In this document: positions 51,067-61,593 of the stretch, in pieces
Layout of the letters: every line of letters starts with the position of its first letter
Numbering within the stretch: the stretch's first letter is position 1
Position numbers and translations under genes: made by a program
Notes under the pieces: generated by a model
The model's input: the letters and a program-made list of their open reading frames with translations, nothing else
What the model was told of the DNA's origin: nothing
The model's database searches: none
DNA from: Sipunculus nudus
Lineage: Eukaryota > Annelida > Sipuncula > Golfingiida > Sipunculidae
Assembly (NCBI GenBank): GCA_026874595.1
Contig: CM049311.1
Coordinates: 68,427,453-68,491,452 of the forward strand
DNA: 64,000 nt
Direction: 5' to 3'

Positions 51067-54000
51067 TCAAATCCCTCTTTTTAATGTGGTCAGGTCTAGG
51101 ATGACGAAGAAAATGACAAATATAACAAACACCGCTGCTGTTATGGTTCCGATACTCTTGGCATATTGAGCTTCGGTTGGAGGTATTGGGTCAGTTCCCG
51201 TAGAAACTTCTGTAGAACAGTTATATTTAAAACAAAATGAATAAAATGAATGTTAAATTAATAAATTTCAAATGATATTAAAATCAGTGTATAATAAACT
51301 TAGTTAAGTGAACATATGTTAACTATAATAAAATCGATAAATCGTAAAATTTCGCGAAGAAAATTTTTTTCGCTATTAAATACAGTAAAGCATAACAGAT
51401 GAATGTATTAACAGAAGACAAAAACAACAAATAGTATCAAATGTTGTCAAAGCTTAGTAAGGATCTTATCGCAGGATCTAAACAATTTTCATTAAGTGAA
51501 AAAACTATAATACCTTGACAAGAGTAAAGGGAAGGCTCCCGTGACCCTAACGTTCCACAGCGAGAAATACTGTACATTTCCTCGGTGTTTACAAACTTGT
51601 ATCCCTCGTCACATGAATTATTCATAACAGCCGCGTAATTAGTATCGGTACTGTTTGCAACTTTGTTTGCCCAGATTGGAAACGGGGGACATTGCCGCAC
51701 TAAAAGAAAATACTTAGTTGATCTACATTAGTTGTTGTGGAAATCCTATACTAATACTAATGCAAATACTAATACTACTTCTTATAATAATACTAATAAT
51801 AATAATTCCATACTATGGCATGTTAATGTCAATAAAACTGATTACTCCAGTGCATTATTAAAAAATTGTAACGCAATTGTCTGTTGGTTGAATGTTTGTT
51901 TTCACAAATAAACACCAACCCTAAAAGATTAATACTTTTGCATGTGTTTACTTAAGACCCATTAAAATTTGAAATTATTCATACTTTCACACTGAAGCAC
52001 TTCCGGTTGCCACTGTCCACCTGGTCCACACCTTACGTGTGTTTAATCTCGTCCGTCAGGGAAGACAAAGCCCGGCTGACACCTGACGTGGGCCGTATAA
52101 TTAAAACCAGTGTCTTTCACGCTGGCGGCGCCATACAGCACAATAAATTGAAAGGAACAATGCACGGCTAAAAAATATGTAAAGATATACAAAGTTATCT
52201 AATATATGGCAGGAAATACTTATATATGGATATTTTAATGTGTAAGAAACAAAGAATTGTGGTTAAAACACATAAAGGTCAAATATGAACAGTATGACAG
52301 TGACGATTTCAACCTATCATTACTTTATGCAACATTTGCTCGGAATTCAGGTAAAATAAGGAAATAAATACCCCTCTATGTGCGACGGGGGAGTGTTTGT
52401 GTAGACATTAAAACAAAACCACATTTGTTACAAAGCTGTCTGTAATGTCAATAGAGGTTTACAGGATGAGACGTTAGACCTAATTATCAATAATATCTCG
52501 TACAAGTATTAAGTATTTATTGTCTGTATGTAAAATCGCAAAACATTCGATGAAGCAAACCTTTCAATCATTTTTCCAACCATTAGAGTGCCTATTTTGT
52601 ATAATTCCGAATTTGCAACAAATATTAAAGACTAAATGTGGGAACGTTAAATATATTTATCATCATTAATCATCATTTTAATTATGTATTTCCTTTAGAT
52701 ATGAAAAGCTTCAGTCATACTTAATGCTACAAGCTAATCGGAACCAGAGTGGAAGTATGTGTATATATAAATGAAATGTATATATTTACGAATATATGTC
52801 ATACGCTGATCATTAACCGTAAAGACTCTTCATGGTGAGTGATGGAAAATGAGTATATGTCAAGATGACACGTACGTTGACAAGAATTTAACACAGAGTC
52901 TAAATCAATCCACGTTTCATTAACACCACATGTGACCTGTCGCCAGAATGGTCCGTCTTCAAAGAGATAGCCCGTGTGACATGTTATGTTTGCTGTGTCT
53001 CCTTGAAAATTCTCCATCAATGTGACGTCAGCTTGTGGCAGTGGTAGGAGCTCCCTGCACTGGCGCTCTAGATTTCATTAGAAGTATACAAATGAACAAA
53101 AATGGTACCGATCGCAATATTAAGAAAATCGATACTTCTATTGACACGCTTAGGAAGGACAACACACTGCAGTATTTTAGCAGAGAAGAGATCCTTACGC
53201 GTACAATTTGGTAGTGGACCAGTCCATTCTTTTGATGAGGAGCATGTAATACTTCCAGAGCCCTGCATCTTAAAATTATTGAAGCAACTGTATCTAACAA
53301 CGGTACCCACAGTGGCATTGCTTGTATTGGTAGTGGCGTTTTCAACAACGGGGACTGGGGGACACAGACCAGCTGAAACGTATAAAGCATAACATTACAA
53401 TAAAAAAAAACGCAATATGCAGAACATCTGTTTCTTTCATGTCTAGATCTAACGGAACAATGGTAGATAGGTCAGGTTAAGCTGCATATTTAGAAGAATT
53501 GTGCAAAAACAAAGAGGCATGAAACTTGGCATAGTAGTTCCCTATAGATCAAGCTGAACATTTTCTAATATAGGGCCACGCTGAATAACTCTATATTGGT
53601 CAAAATCCAAGATGGCCGCCGAAAAAATATCAATTTACCTGATTATACATGTCTTAGAATGCATTGCAAGTGCACTTTTTCTGTTTTTGGGTGTTTTATC
53701 GTACTTTTGTAATATGGTCCAGGATCTTTACCAATGTCCTGACATTGACCTTTACTAGAATCGCGCAGGAGAACCCATGTCCTACGAAATCCAAAGGAAA
53801 ATGTTCTGGCATTGGTTTCAATGATGCAAGAAACTGTTTTATTCCATTAATATGTGTTCACTTCATGAAGGGAGACATGTTTCTCGAGAATGCTGCATGC
53901 TGACATAAAGAGAAATTTTAATTGTACATGGGTTTCCAGAGCACAAAACTGAAATCACCGATACATTTAAACCCCTAATCCAGTCAATGGAAACTCTAAC

Positions 54001-54242
54001 CTTACATTATACTTAACGTTGAGGTAGTCAAAATGAACCACCTTCGGATATTCTTCAGCTTAGAAGCAGATTACTTTAAAAGGATGATAAATAGATACCT
54101 TTCTGAATACATTTGAATGAAAATCGCTGTAAAACTCAGGTGAAATTTTACCTGCTGTATATCCTACACTAATCAAAATTTAACTGCGTGAATAAACATA
54201 AAACTAAATATGATTATGTAAACTTCCCATTAAACATGCTAA

Positions 54243-54298
<56 letters not shown>

Positions 54299-55362
54299 CA
54301 AACCATTGAAAAAGTACATTTCAATATGGCGGGTGGCGGCCATTTTGAATTTCGGGCTCTCACGAATTTCGCCCACTTTTTCACGAGGGTCACCCTCGCT
54401 AATGTTTTTCATTTACCCTCATAGAAGACAAATCCACGGAGAAACCAACCTTCGCTCTCCACGGTCACGGGTTTGCTCCAGATGACCCAACTAACAGGCA
54501 TTCATTGTACATTTTGTAGCATTATTAATAACAGAAGTTGTGCTTGATGCTTTGATATGAATTTTTCATGTTTAATTTTTTTTAAAGTTTGACTTTTTCT
54601 ACCCCCCCCCCCCCAGTGTTAATTGATAAAGTTAAACGTATTAAACGTATTGTGTACATCAAAATGTTCTGTCGTGTTATGTAGATGGGTTGAAACCATA
54701 ATCAGTAATTTAAAAATATAATGAATAGCTACGTGTACGTCACAGAGCACTCAGAATTACCAATGTACGGCCAGACAGGCCGTTGCAAGACTGCTAATAG
54801 TCAAACCTCGCTTAGCCGTCAACCTAGGAAATGCGACGCGTTTATCCTGGTGCCGTTGGTTGTCGTAATTCCAAGGTGTTACATTGGATTAAATTTCAGT
54901 ACAACTAGAATTTATGTAATTAAAATTTTCCAGTCGCACTAACAGATGTTTACTGGAAAGTTAAGACAGTAACATTTAACATAATGTATTTAGATTTTTA
55001 AAAATATAACTTCTCCTTTTTCAGGGATATATTTAGCTCCAAATTTAGTGCAAGATATAATAGCAATCAACTGGCAAAATAAGGGTCGCCAGCGGAGAGA
55101 GAGGAGGTTGTTTCAGCTCGATAGATTGCTTTGCCATCCGTAATTGAGATGTTACATGTACTAATTAACTTACTGTCACATCGTATAAGAGGTCGCCAAA
55201 CATTTTGACCGACACATTAAACGGTCCAATGAGTGTGGCCATCTTTAAACCGTTTTCCTGGCAGGCAGGTGGCATTTACATAATCCCCATACACATAAGT
55301 TTCTTTTTCCATCATAGACACTGTAGCATTGACTGCGACAGGAAACACATCACAGTGCATTT
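51067..55362 (-). CDS. Membrane-anchored multi-CCP (sushi) domain protein, two exons with in-frame stops
   Basis: Six minus-strand exons form a run of CCP/sushi modules plus a membrane anchor. Order: 55362-55174 (CCP-a), 53372-53199 (CCP-b), 53067-52876 (CCP-c), 52167-51985 (CCP-d), 51699-51514 (CCP-e) and 51209-51067 (linker, hydrophobic span ITAAVFVIFVIFFVIL, short tail LKRGI, TGA). Each CCP exon has the four-cysteine pattern and is phase 1 at both ends, so any can be skipped without a frame change. CCP-b is the clearest, with SITCSSSKEWTGPLPNC. CCP-a contains a TAA at 55217-55219 and CCP-d a TAA at 52043-52045, both a few residues before the third cysteine; splice sites and flanking codons look intact. 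An AATAAA (tttatt at 51052-51057 on the plus strand) follows the TGA. No signal-peptide exon was found; upstream exons may lie beyond the transposon at 56-61 kb. CCP proteins act in complement-like regulation or adhesion, but nothing here shows which. It may be a decaying gene. Confidence 0.78.
54247..54295. repeat. (TA)n microsatellite
   Basis: Pure TA run in the CCP gene intron between exons 53372 and 55174. The rest of that intron holds no recognised gene; a C-run lies at about 54602-54614. Confidence 0.9.
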
Positions 55363-55701
55363 CTTGAAAATTTCAATATCAATGAAAAAAAATCATAAGT
55401 AAAAATGCAGGAAAAAATCAGTAATTTTAGTTTTTTTATATATATACTTAAAAATTTGAAATTGTGAAGTGAATTTGATTTGCAAAGGCCATATCGGCAG
55501 TGTTTCATATAACTACATTGATTGTATCTTACTGATCTGTACCTGGATTTGCAATACCTCAATGGTGCTGGTACTAGATCAAATACAAATTTAGTAAGCA
55601 TTTTGAACTTAAAGGGAAATAATCGAATCAAAATTATACCTATTCTTTCACGCTATCAGTTCAGGTTTGCTTTATACAATAGTTTCCCCTGTAAACACAA
55701 T

Positions 55702-56106
55702 CTAGGGCTGTAGTTCTTTAGCTTATCATAACCTACTCACCTAGATAGAGGTGTAGTTCTGAAGGCTTAACATAAACTGCACACCCATACAGGGCTGTAG
55801 TTCTTTAGCTTAACATAACCTACTCACCTAGACAGGGCTGTAGTTCTGTAGCTTAAAATAACCTGCTCACCCAAACAGGGCTGTAGTTCTGTAGCTGAAC
55901 TTAACCTACTCACCAAGACAGGGCTATATTTCTGAAGGCTTAACATAAACTGCTCACCCAGACAGGACTATAGTTCTGTAGATTAAGATAACCTGTCCAA
56001 CTAGGCAGGGTTTTTGTTCTCTAGGTAAACAGAACCTGCTCATCTATACACGTCTGTAGTTCTGTAGGTAAATATAACCTCACCTAGACAAGGTTTTAGT
56101 TCTGGT
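55702..56106 (+). repeat. Minisatellite, about 44-base units, about 9 copies
   Basis: Tandem imperfect units of the form GGGCTGTAGTTCTGTAGCTT + AACATAACCTGCTCACCTAGACA. Copies toward the right are more diverged. It lies 280 bases upstream of the YqaJ-gene ATG and on the far side of CCP-a, so it may lie just outside, or be the left sub-terminal part of, the two-gene transposon. Confidence 0.85.
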
Positions 56107-56383
56107 GTCAATGTTCAGCCCACACGCATGATCGTATGCTGTATATCTCCGCTTGACAGTTGGTATCCATGCCGACACGCGAAAGTTGCTAGGGAACCCT
56201 CATCAGCAGCGGTATAGGAGCAATCACTGTTATTGTTTACATACCCTAACTCCCACGCATGCGCACTGGCTGGGAGACAAAAGCCGACCCTGCCCAGCAG
56301 TGGTCAGTGCTTTGTGTATGGCTGGGCCAGCTTTGATTGCTGTGTATACACTCTGTATTTTCCCCCTGTTTGCATAAGTTAAT

Positions 56384-56982
56384 ATGACTACAGGTTCACA
56401 AGACTATGTGGACACTTTAGATAAGGCATCAAGAGAGAGGTATTTATCCAAATTACACATAAGTGATGGATCAGTAGCTTTGCCTGATCCGTACAGACTT
56501 GAAGAGGGCTGGTGTGATGATGTTAAAGCATGGCCGGCCACAAACAATGGCCACATTTACCAGTACCTTATTGACCAGCCAAATCCTTTTACCAATGAGC
56601 CAAACAAGGCATACAAGTCCTTGGAGGGGTATAATTACTTCAGTTCAGGAAATGTTCAGGCTGTTTTGTACAAGAGTATTGAAGAAACAAGCCCTGTATG
56701 CTTCCTCAAGACAAAGGTCATACCATCACAAAGTGTGAATGAGAAGCCTCATGAACCATGGGTTTGTTTGGACAAGCGCCAGGGCTACGTAGTTGCTGCT
56801 CACTGTACATGCATGGCTGGGTAAGTCATTACCTAAAACATCTAATTAATTCAGTGTTCCATGATACTTTTGATTTTTATTAAAATTTGTAAATCACAGT
56901 AATTGCATTTATTAATAAGGCTACAATAACAAGCCTCTAAATAGAACATGCTTAAAAGGCTAAAACAACCATATATATATAT

Positions 56983-57031
<49 letters not shown>

Positions 57032-58855
57032 TTAGATATCATTATATGTAATAAATATTATTGAATAATTTTAATATGATGTTTTTTATAATTAAGATAT
57101 AATTTTTATGCTTTTAAAATTAATTGGAAATGTATAAATTACTGATAAGACAGAAAGTGAACTATTAAACATCATTAATATTTTTCATACAAAGGCAATG
57201 ACTTATTTGTTTGGTTCAATCTACAGGTTGGGAGAAGCATGTAGTCATATTGCAGCACTTCTATTCAAAATAGAGGCAGCTGTCTCACTTGGACTTAACA
57301 AAGAGTCGTGTACCGGCAAACTTGCAGTGTGGAATCAATTCTATAGATCTAAGGTGTTTTTTTATTAATATTTCCATTTTCAATGTGTAAAACATTTATG
57401 TCCAGTCGTTAAATAATTTGATTGTCTTTATTTATTTATTGTCTATTTATTCTTAAATTTAGGTTTTCCATTATATCCTGCAAAAAGTGTTCTAAACACT
57501 TGAATTGTTATGCTCTTTATGATATTAATTGTATTTTACAACTAACATAGGGATGTGACTATAACAGAAGTTCCCTTCTGTCGGCTGTTTCCTTAATAAT
57601 GTTATAATAAATAAATAAATGTTAAAATAAATAACACGGCTAAAATAATTTTTTACAGGTTCAGCCAGCATCTATCAAAGATATTGATTTCTCACATCCT
57701 AGGAAAGGTAAACGACAGAGAACAACTAAACATCATGTGCCTGAAGTCCAACCTCTCTCAGCTTCGGAGCAGGAGAAAGCACTTGCTGACTTAAGGAAAA
57801 TACTTCCAAATGCTGCTGTGCTGACAAAGGGTGATTCTGACACAGACTCAGCATCTGAGGATGAAGACAGCGACATGCCACAGCCACTTGGACAGTTATT
57901 TGATCCTAGTCTTCGTTCCAGGAATAATGACCTGATTCAGCTGGAAGTAAACAGAGTGTTTAAGACTTATCAAGTGTCACCTCAGCAAGCTGAAAACCTG
58001 GAGGAGAGAACACGGGGCCAGGTAGAGAGTCCTCTCTGGCATGCGCACCGGGTAGGTCGCATCACTGCAACCATGGCTCATTCTGTTAATTCATTACGGG
58101 GAGATTCAACACCCGACAGTGTTCTACGCAATATTATGAAGTACAGGGACTCTGACCTGAGAAATGTAGCTGCTTGTAAATGGGGGATTGAGCATGAGAA
58201 GGAGGCTAGAGAGGCATACAGCAAAGAGCAGTCCATTTCCCATAAATATTTCACTTATCAGCCAGTGGGTTTAGTGGTGTCACCTGGCAATCAATTCACA
58301 GGTGCGTCTCCTGATGGCTTGCGAAAATGTGATTGTCATGGCAAGGGCGTATTAGAAATAAAATGTCCGTTCAAATATAGGCATTTGACCCCTGATCATG
58401 AAATTGCTTTGTATGACTCAAGCTACTGTTTGGACAGGAACGGGCAACTCAAAACATCACATCGTTATTTCACACAGGTGCAGCATCAGATGATGGTATG
58501 TTATGTACAGTTCTGTGATTTTGTGGTTTGGACACCACATGGCGTTAAGATTCAGGTAATTGAGAGAAACAATGGATTTTGTGAATCACTCAATAACAAA
58601 ATGACAGAGTTCATAAAAAAATGTTTAATTGAGGAATTGCTGTTAAAAAGGTTAGAAAGTACAGATTATTCAGAAACTGTCGTAAGTCCACAACCAGGGG
58701 TACCTATCTGTGTATGTAAAAGGCCAACCTTTGGCAGAGTTCTCTGTTGTGGGAATACAGAATGCAACGTTCAGTGGTATCACTATACTTGTGTTGGTAT
58801 TAAAAGAAAGCCAAGAGGTTCTTGGTACTGTGCTGAGTGCAAAGAATCTAAATAA
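56384..58855 (+). CDS. Transposon-encoded SWIM - YqaJ nuclease - PHD finger protein (ISL2EU-type accessory protein)
   Basis: Three exons, 56384-56820, 57227-57353 and 57659-58855, join in frame (GT/AG) to 586 residues. The ATG follows an in-frame TAA nine bases upstream. A SWIM zinc finger straddles the first junction: C141-T-C143 then C151-S-H153. An acidic Asp/Ser/Glu stretch lies near 247-260. A YqaJ-type viral recombinase/lambda-exonuclease domain runs about 312-485: W-H-A-H-R-VGRITAT, WGIEHEKEA, GASPDG (D407) and LEIKCP (E421, K423), the D-ExK metal site of this nuclease fold. A PHD finger closes the protein (about 539-584): C-x-C, CC, C, WYH, C, then SWYCAEC. The stop codon lies within an AATAAA (58851-58856). 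Proteins of this layout are carried by ISL2EU-type eukaryotic DNA transposons beside a THAP/DDE transposase, which is exactly what lies convergently at 58903-61054. All key residues are present and there is no frameshift, so this gene looks potentially active. Its role in transposition is not established. Confidence 0.92.
56969..57026. repeat. (TA)n microsatellite inside the YqaJ-gene intron
   Basis: TA run in the first intron (56821-57226) of the transposon's YqaJ gene. Confidence 0.9.
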
Positions 58856-58902
58856 AAACTGATCATCTATATAGTTTATTCTATCAGCTCTTGATAACAA
58901 AA

Positions 58903-61054
58903 TTACTTTACAAGTTTTGGTTGTAGATTTGAGAGTGCACTACAGATAATGACAATATCATCTGCATATTTGATGAGAGAAACAGGTAAATTATTTGATA
59001 ATATTCTGAAGTTCTTAATACGTTCAAATGCCCTTTCAACATGAATGCGCACAGCTGACAAATGCCGAGCCTCAGTGACTGTCTTTCCTGAAAGCTGTTT
59101 GCGGCCACGGGTAAAGGCTGGTATTGCAAGGGTTGCTCCTTTCACAGCCAAGTCATCTGCAATAAGGAAGCCTCTGTCTGCCATTACCATGTCTCCAAAC
59201 TGAATGTTATCAAAAAATCCAGAGCGAATTGTAAGTTCCTTGTCAGAAACACGACCTCCCCAACATGTTGATATAAATGACACGCTTCCGTAAGGTGTTA
59301 TGCCAAGCAAAACTTTCATGGTGTTGTGATGTTTATAGTTGCTCCATGTTTGGGCTCTTGCAGTCAAATTGAATGGTCGCTCAATAAAAAATTCAGAACA
59401 GTCAATGATTACACAGCATTTTCTATATGTAGGTTTAAAGCATTTAGGCATATTGCGCTTTAGTTCTTCTGTAGATGGCCATCGTATCAAAAATTTGAGC
59501 TTGCCTGCCATTTTAGGAATTGCATCCATTACAACCTTTGACACGGTACTCCTAGACACATTGAACCTGTAGGCTAAATCTTGATGGGTAAGACCAAGTC
59601 TCAGTTTCATCAATGTAATCAACAGTTGATCTGGCTTGCAAATGCACTGGAATGGTTTCAAACAATCACACACAAGGTTAACTAGCCAGATGAACACAGC
59701 AAAGGATGGAAGTCCTGTAAAAAATTGAACTTTGGCATCATCAAGTGCAGTGTGTGAGACAGTTGCTTTCTGTAGCTGCTCTTTTTGGTCCTGCTTCTCT
59801 TTTTGAAGTGCCTGTAGTTACGTCAGGAGCTGCTGGTTCTCTCTCTTTAAGCGTAGGTTTTCTTGTAGGACAGGATCCACATCAGTGTTGATGCCTGAAA
59901 AAATATGTGTATATAACACCATATAGTATATTCAATTGTGGTTACTTTGATTTCATTGACAAGTAGATGAGTAGTTGAAATTTATATATAATTGTACTTT
60001 GTTTAAATATTTTAACTTTTATAAAAAAAAATGTCACCTTCCCAGTAAATCTTCTTAGTAGTGTATACTTATAGGTAATATTTGTGACACAAATCACTAG
60101 TGTGAAATTACCAGTTGGTGGAGCTGTGTTTCAGCTCGGCTCAGTATAATATATCAGAGTGTAAATTTATACCTTTATCTTCTATCTTAGGTGCAGAAGC
60201 TGACAATTCTAGCAATGCTTCAGCTCCAAGTACTGCAGATTGTCTCTCTAGCTCAGCCTTTTGTTTCTTTCTGTACTCTATGTCATCTTTCTCAAGGTTT
60301 CTCTTCTTCGCTCTGGCATGGCGAGCCATTTTGTCTGGGGTGGAAGCGGCCAAAGGTTGGGAAAGAAATACAAACTTTGTTGGGTAGTAATCAACATGAC
60401 AGGGGTCATCACTGGGTTTACCTGAAAATAAATGTAAAATATGATATTTTTTATTTTAGTATTATTTTAGCACTTGTTTATTATATACATGTATGAACCT
60501 GTAACAAAGTTGTGTATTCAGTACCAGCAGAGTACAGTGTACATATGTTATTAAAAACATCAAGATGTTATTACTCTGGCATCCATGTTTACAATGGTTT
60601 ACTCAACTTCAATAAAATAATAACCACTGTATATGTTTGTACTGTTTGAATATTTTTCAAAGTAAAATGTTCACACAATCAAACTAAATTTCTTTCAGAT
60701 TTATCTGTCTGCACTACTGCCTGTCTAGAATGGATCTGTTTGTTTTCTAAGGTCATTACTTGTCAGTTGTCAATATGATGCAGCTGTTGGTCATACCAAC
60801 CAATGATAATTAAGTGTCTGGCACTGATGCCCTAATTTACACAGATAATATACAAAGTAGACAAGCCTTGAAATACCTGTAACAAAGTGATCACTGCAGA
60901 CCCTCTCATGTCCAGCTGGGGTGAAATCAGCACGCTTGATAGCTCTGATCCAGGCATCCCTTTGTTTGGCCTCAGCGGGAATCCCGTAGAAGCTAATTCC
61001 TGACCCCTTCTTTTGTCTGTTAGTACACCCAATGGCCACACAGCTTGTGGGCAT
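58903..61054 (-). CDS. THAP - DDE_Tnp_4 transposase (ISL2EU/HARBI1-like), one in-frame stop
   Basis: Three minus-strand exons join in frame: 61054-60877, 60421-60173 and 59894-58903, 472 residues plus stop. Residues 1-80 are a THAP zinc-finger DNA-binding domain (C5, C10, then C53-S-D-H56, and the following GKPSDDPCHVDYYPTKF). Residues about 88-190 are charged and coiled-coil-like (RAKKRNLEKDDIEYRKKQKA). A helix-turn-helix (HTH_Tnp_4 type: LTHQDLAYRFNVSRSTVSKV) precedes the DDE core, with D307 in IIDCSEFF, D382 in VMADRGF and E429 in HVERAFERIK. These are the hallmarks of DDE_Tnp_4 cut-and-paste transposases of the Harbinger/ISL2EU group. A TAA at 59818-59820 interrupts the coiled coil at residue 168, between QQLLT and LQALQKEK; reading is otherwise open. 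The copy therefore cannot make a full-length transposase unless the stop is an allele or sequence error. The stop is 47 bases from that of the convergent YqaJ gene. AATAAA for this gene reads as tttatt at 58875-58880. Confidence 0.9.
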
Positions 61055-61593
61055 TCTTAATGTTTAGTTAAATACTATACAATTGGAAATTTACCATAAA
61101 ACATGAAATAACAAAGATAAACGCGCAAGCAATGAGGGCTAGGACACAGTGTAACACTATACAGCAAAGGTGGCAGGCTGGGTCAGCAGGACATAGTTTT
61201 GCCTACCAGCCCCGCAGCTGTCAGCAGGCAGTGGGGGCTGTGACGTCACTGTGGAAGCTCCTATATGCCACCTGTGTTGTCAAGAAGGGGTAGTGGGGGA
61301 CATCTGTTTTCTGGGGATCAAAATACGTCTGCTTTATCAGGGTAGAGTACAAAATATAGTAAAATGTTTCAGCTTCAGCCATCTAAGCACTTTACTACTC
61401 GATGAGAACGCTTCCTGAGAATTTCCTCAAATACACTGTGCACACGAGCTTTTGACCATGTTTACTTTCTTATAGGCAGGAAGTTACATTGCTACTTTCA
61501 AGTACAAGTTATTTCAGTAAAATGATCAACGCGAACAGTTCAAGAATCTAAACTTTTTACACAAGAAGCAGCGTCACAACCATCCGAGAAAAT

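Larger units (their letters stand above)
56384..61054. mobile_element. ISL2EU-type two-gene DNA transposon (minimum extent)
   Basis: The convergent pair of a SWIM/YqaJ/PHD gene and a THAP/DDE transposase gene defines an ISL2EU-like (Harbinger-related) DNA transposon. The limits given are only the two start codons; the true ends lie outside them, perhaps between about 56100 and 56380 on the left and beyond 61060 on the right. I compared the flanks by eye for terminal inverted repeats. Only a 9-base match stood out (TATAGGAGC near 56212-56222, inverted at about 61258-61266), which is too short to call. Both flanks just outside the ATGs are GC-richer than the region, as would suit two promoters. 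Confidence 0.85.

Noticed and set aside
54730-54880. Possible extra CCP exon on the minus strand (…RPVWPYIGNSEC)
   Set aside because: The last few residues resemble a CCP end, but the first cysteines are missing, two stops intervene and no splice sites fit.
56210-61270. TATAGGAGC inverted match as terminal repeats of the two-gene transposon
   Set aside because: Only nine bases with weak extension; ends not flanked by a convincing duplication.
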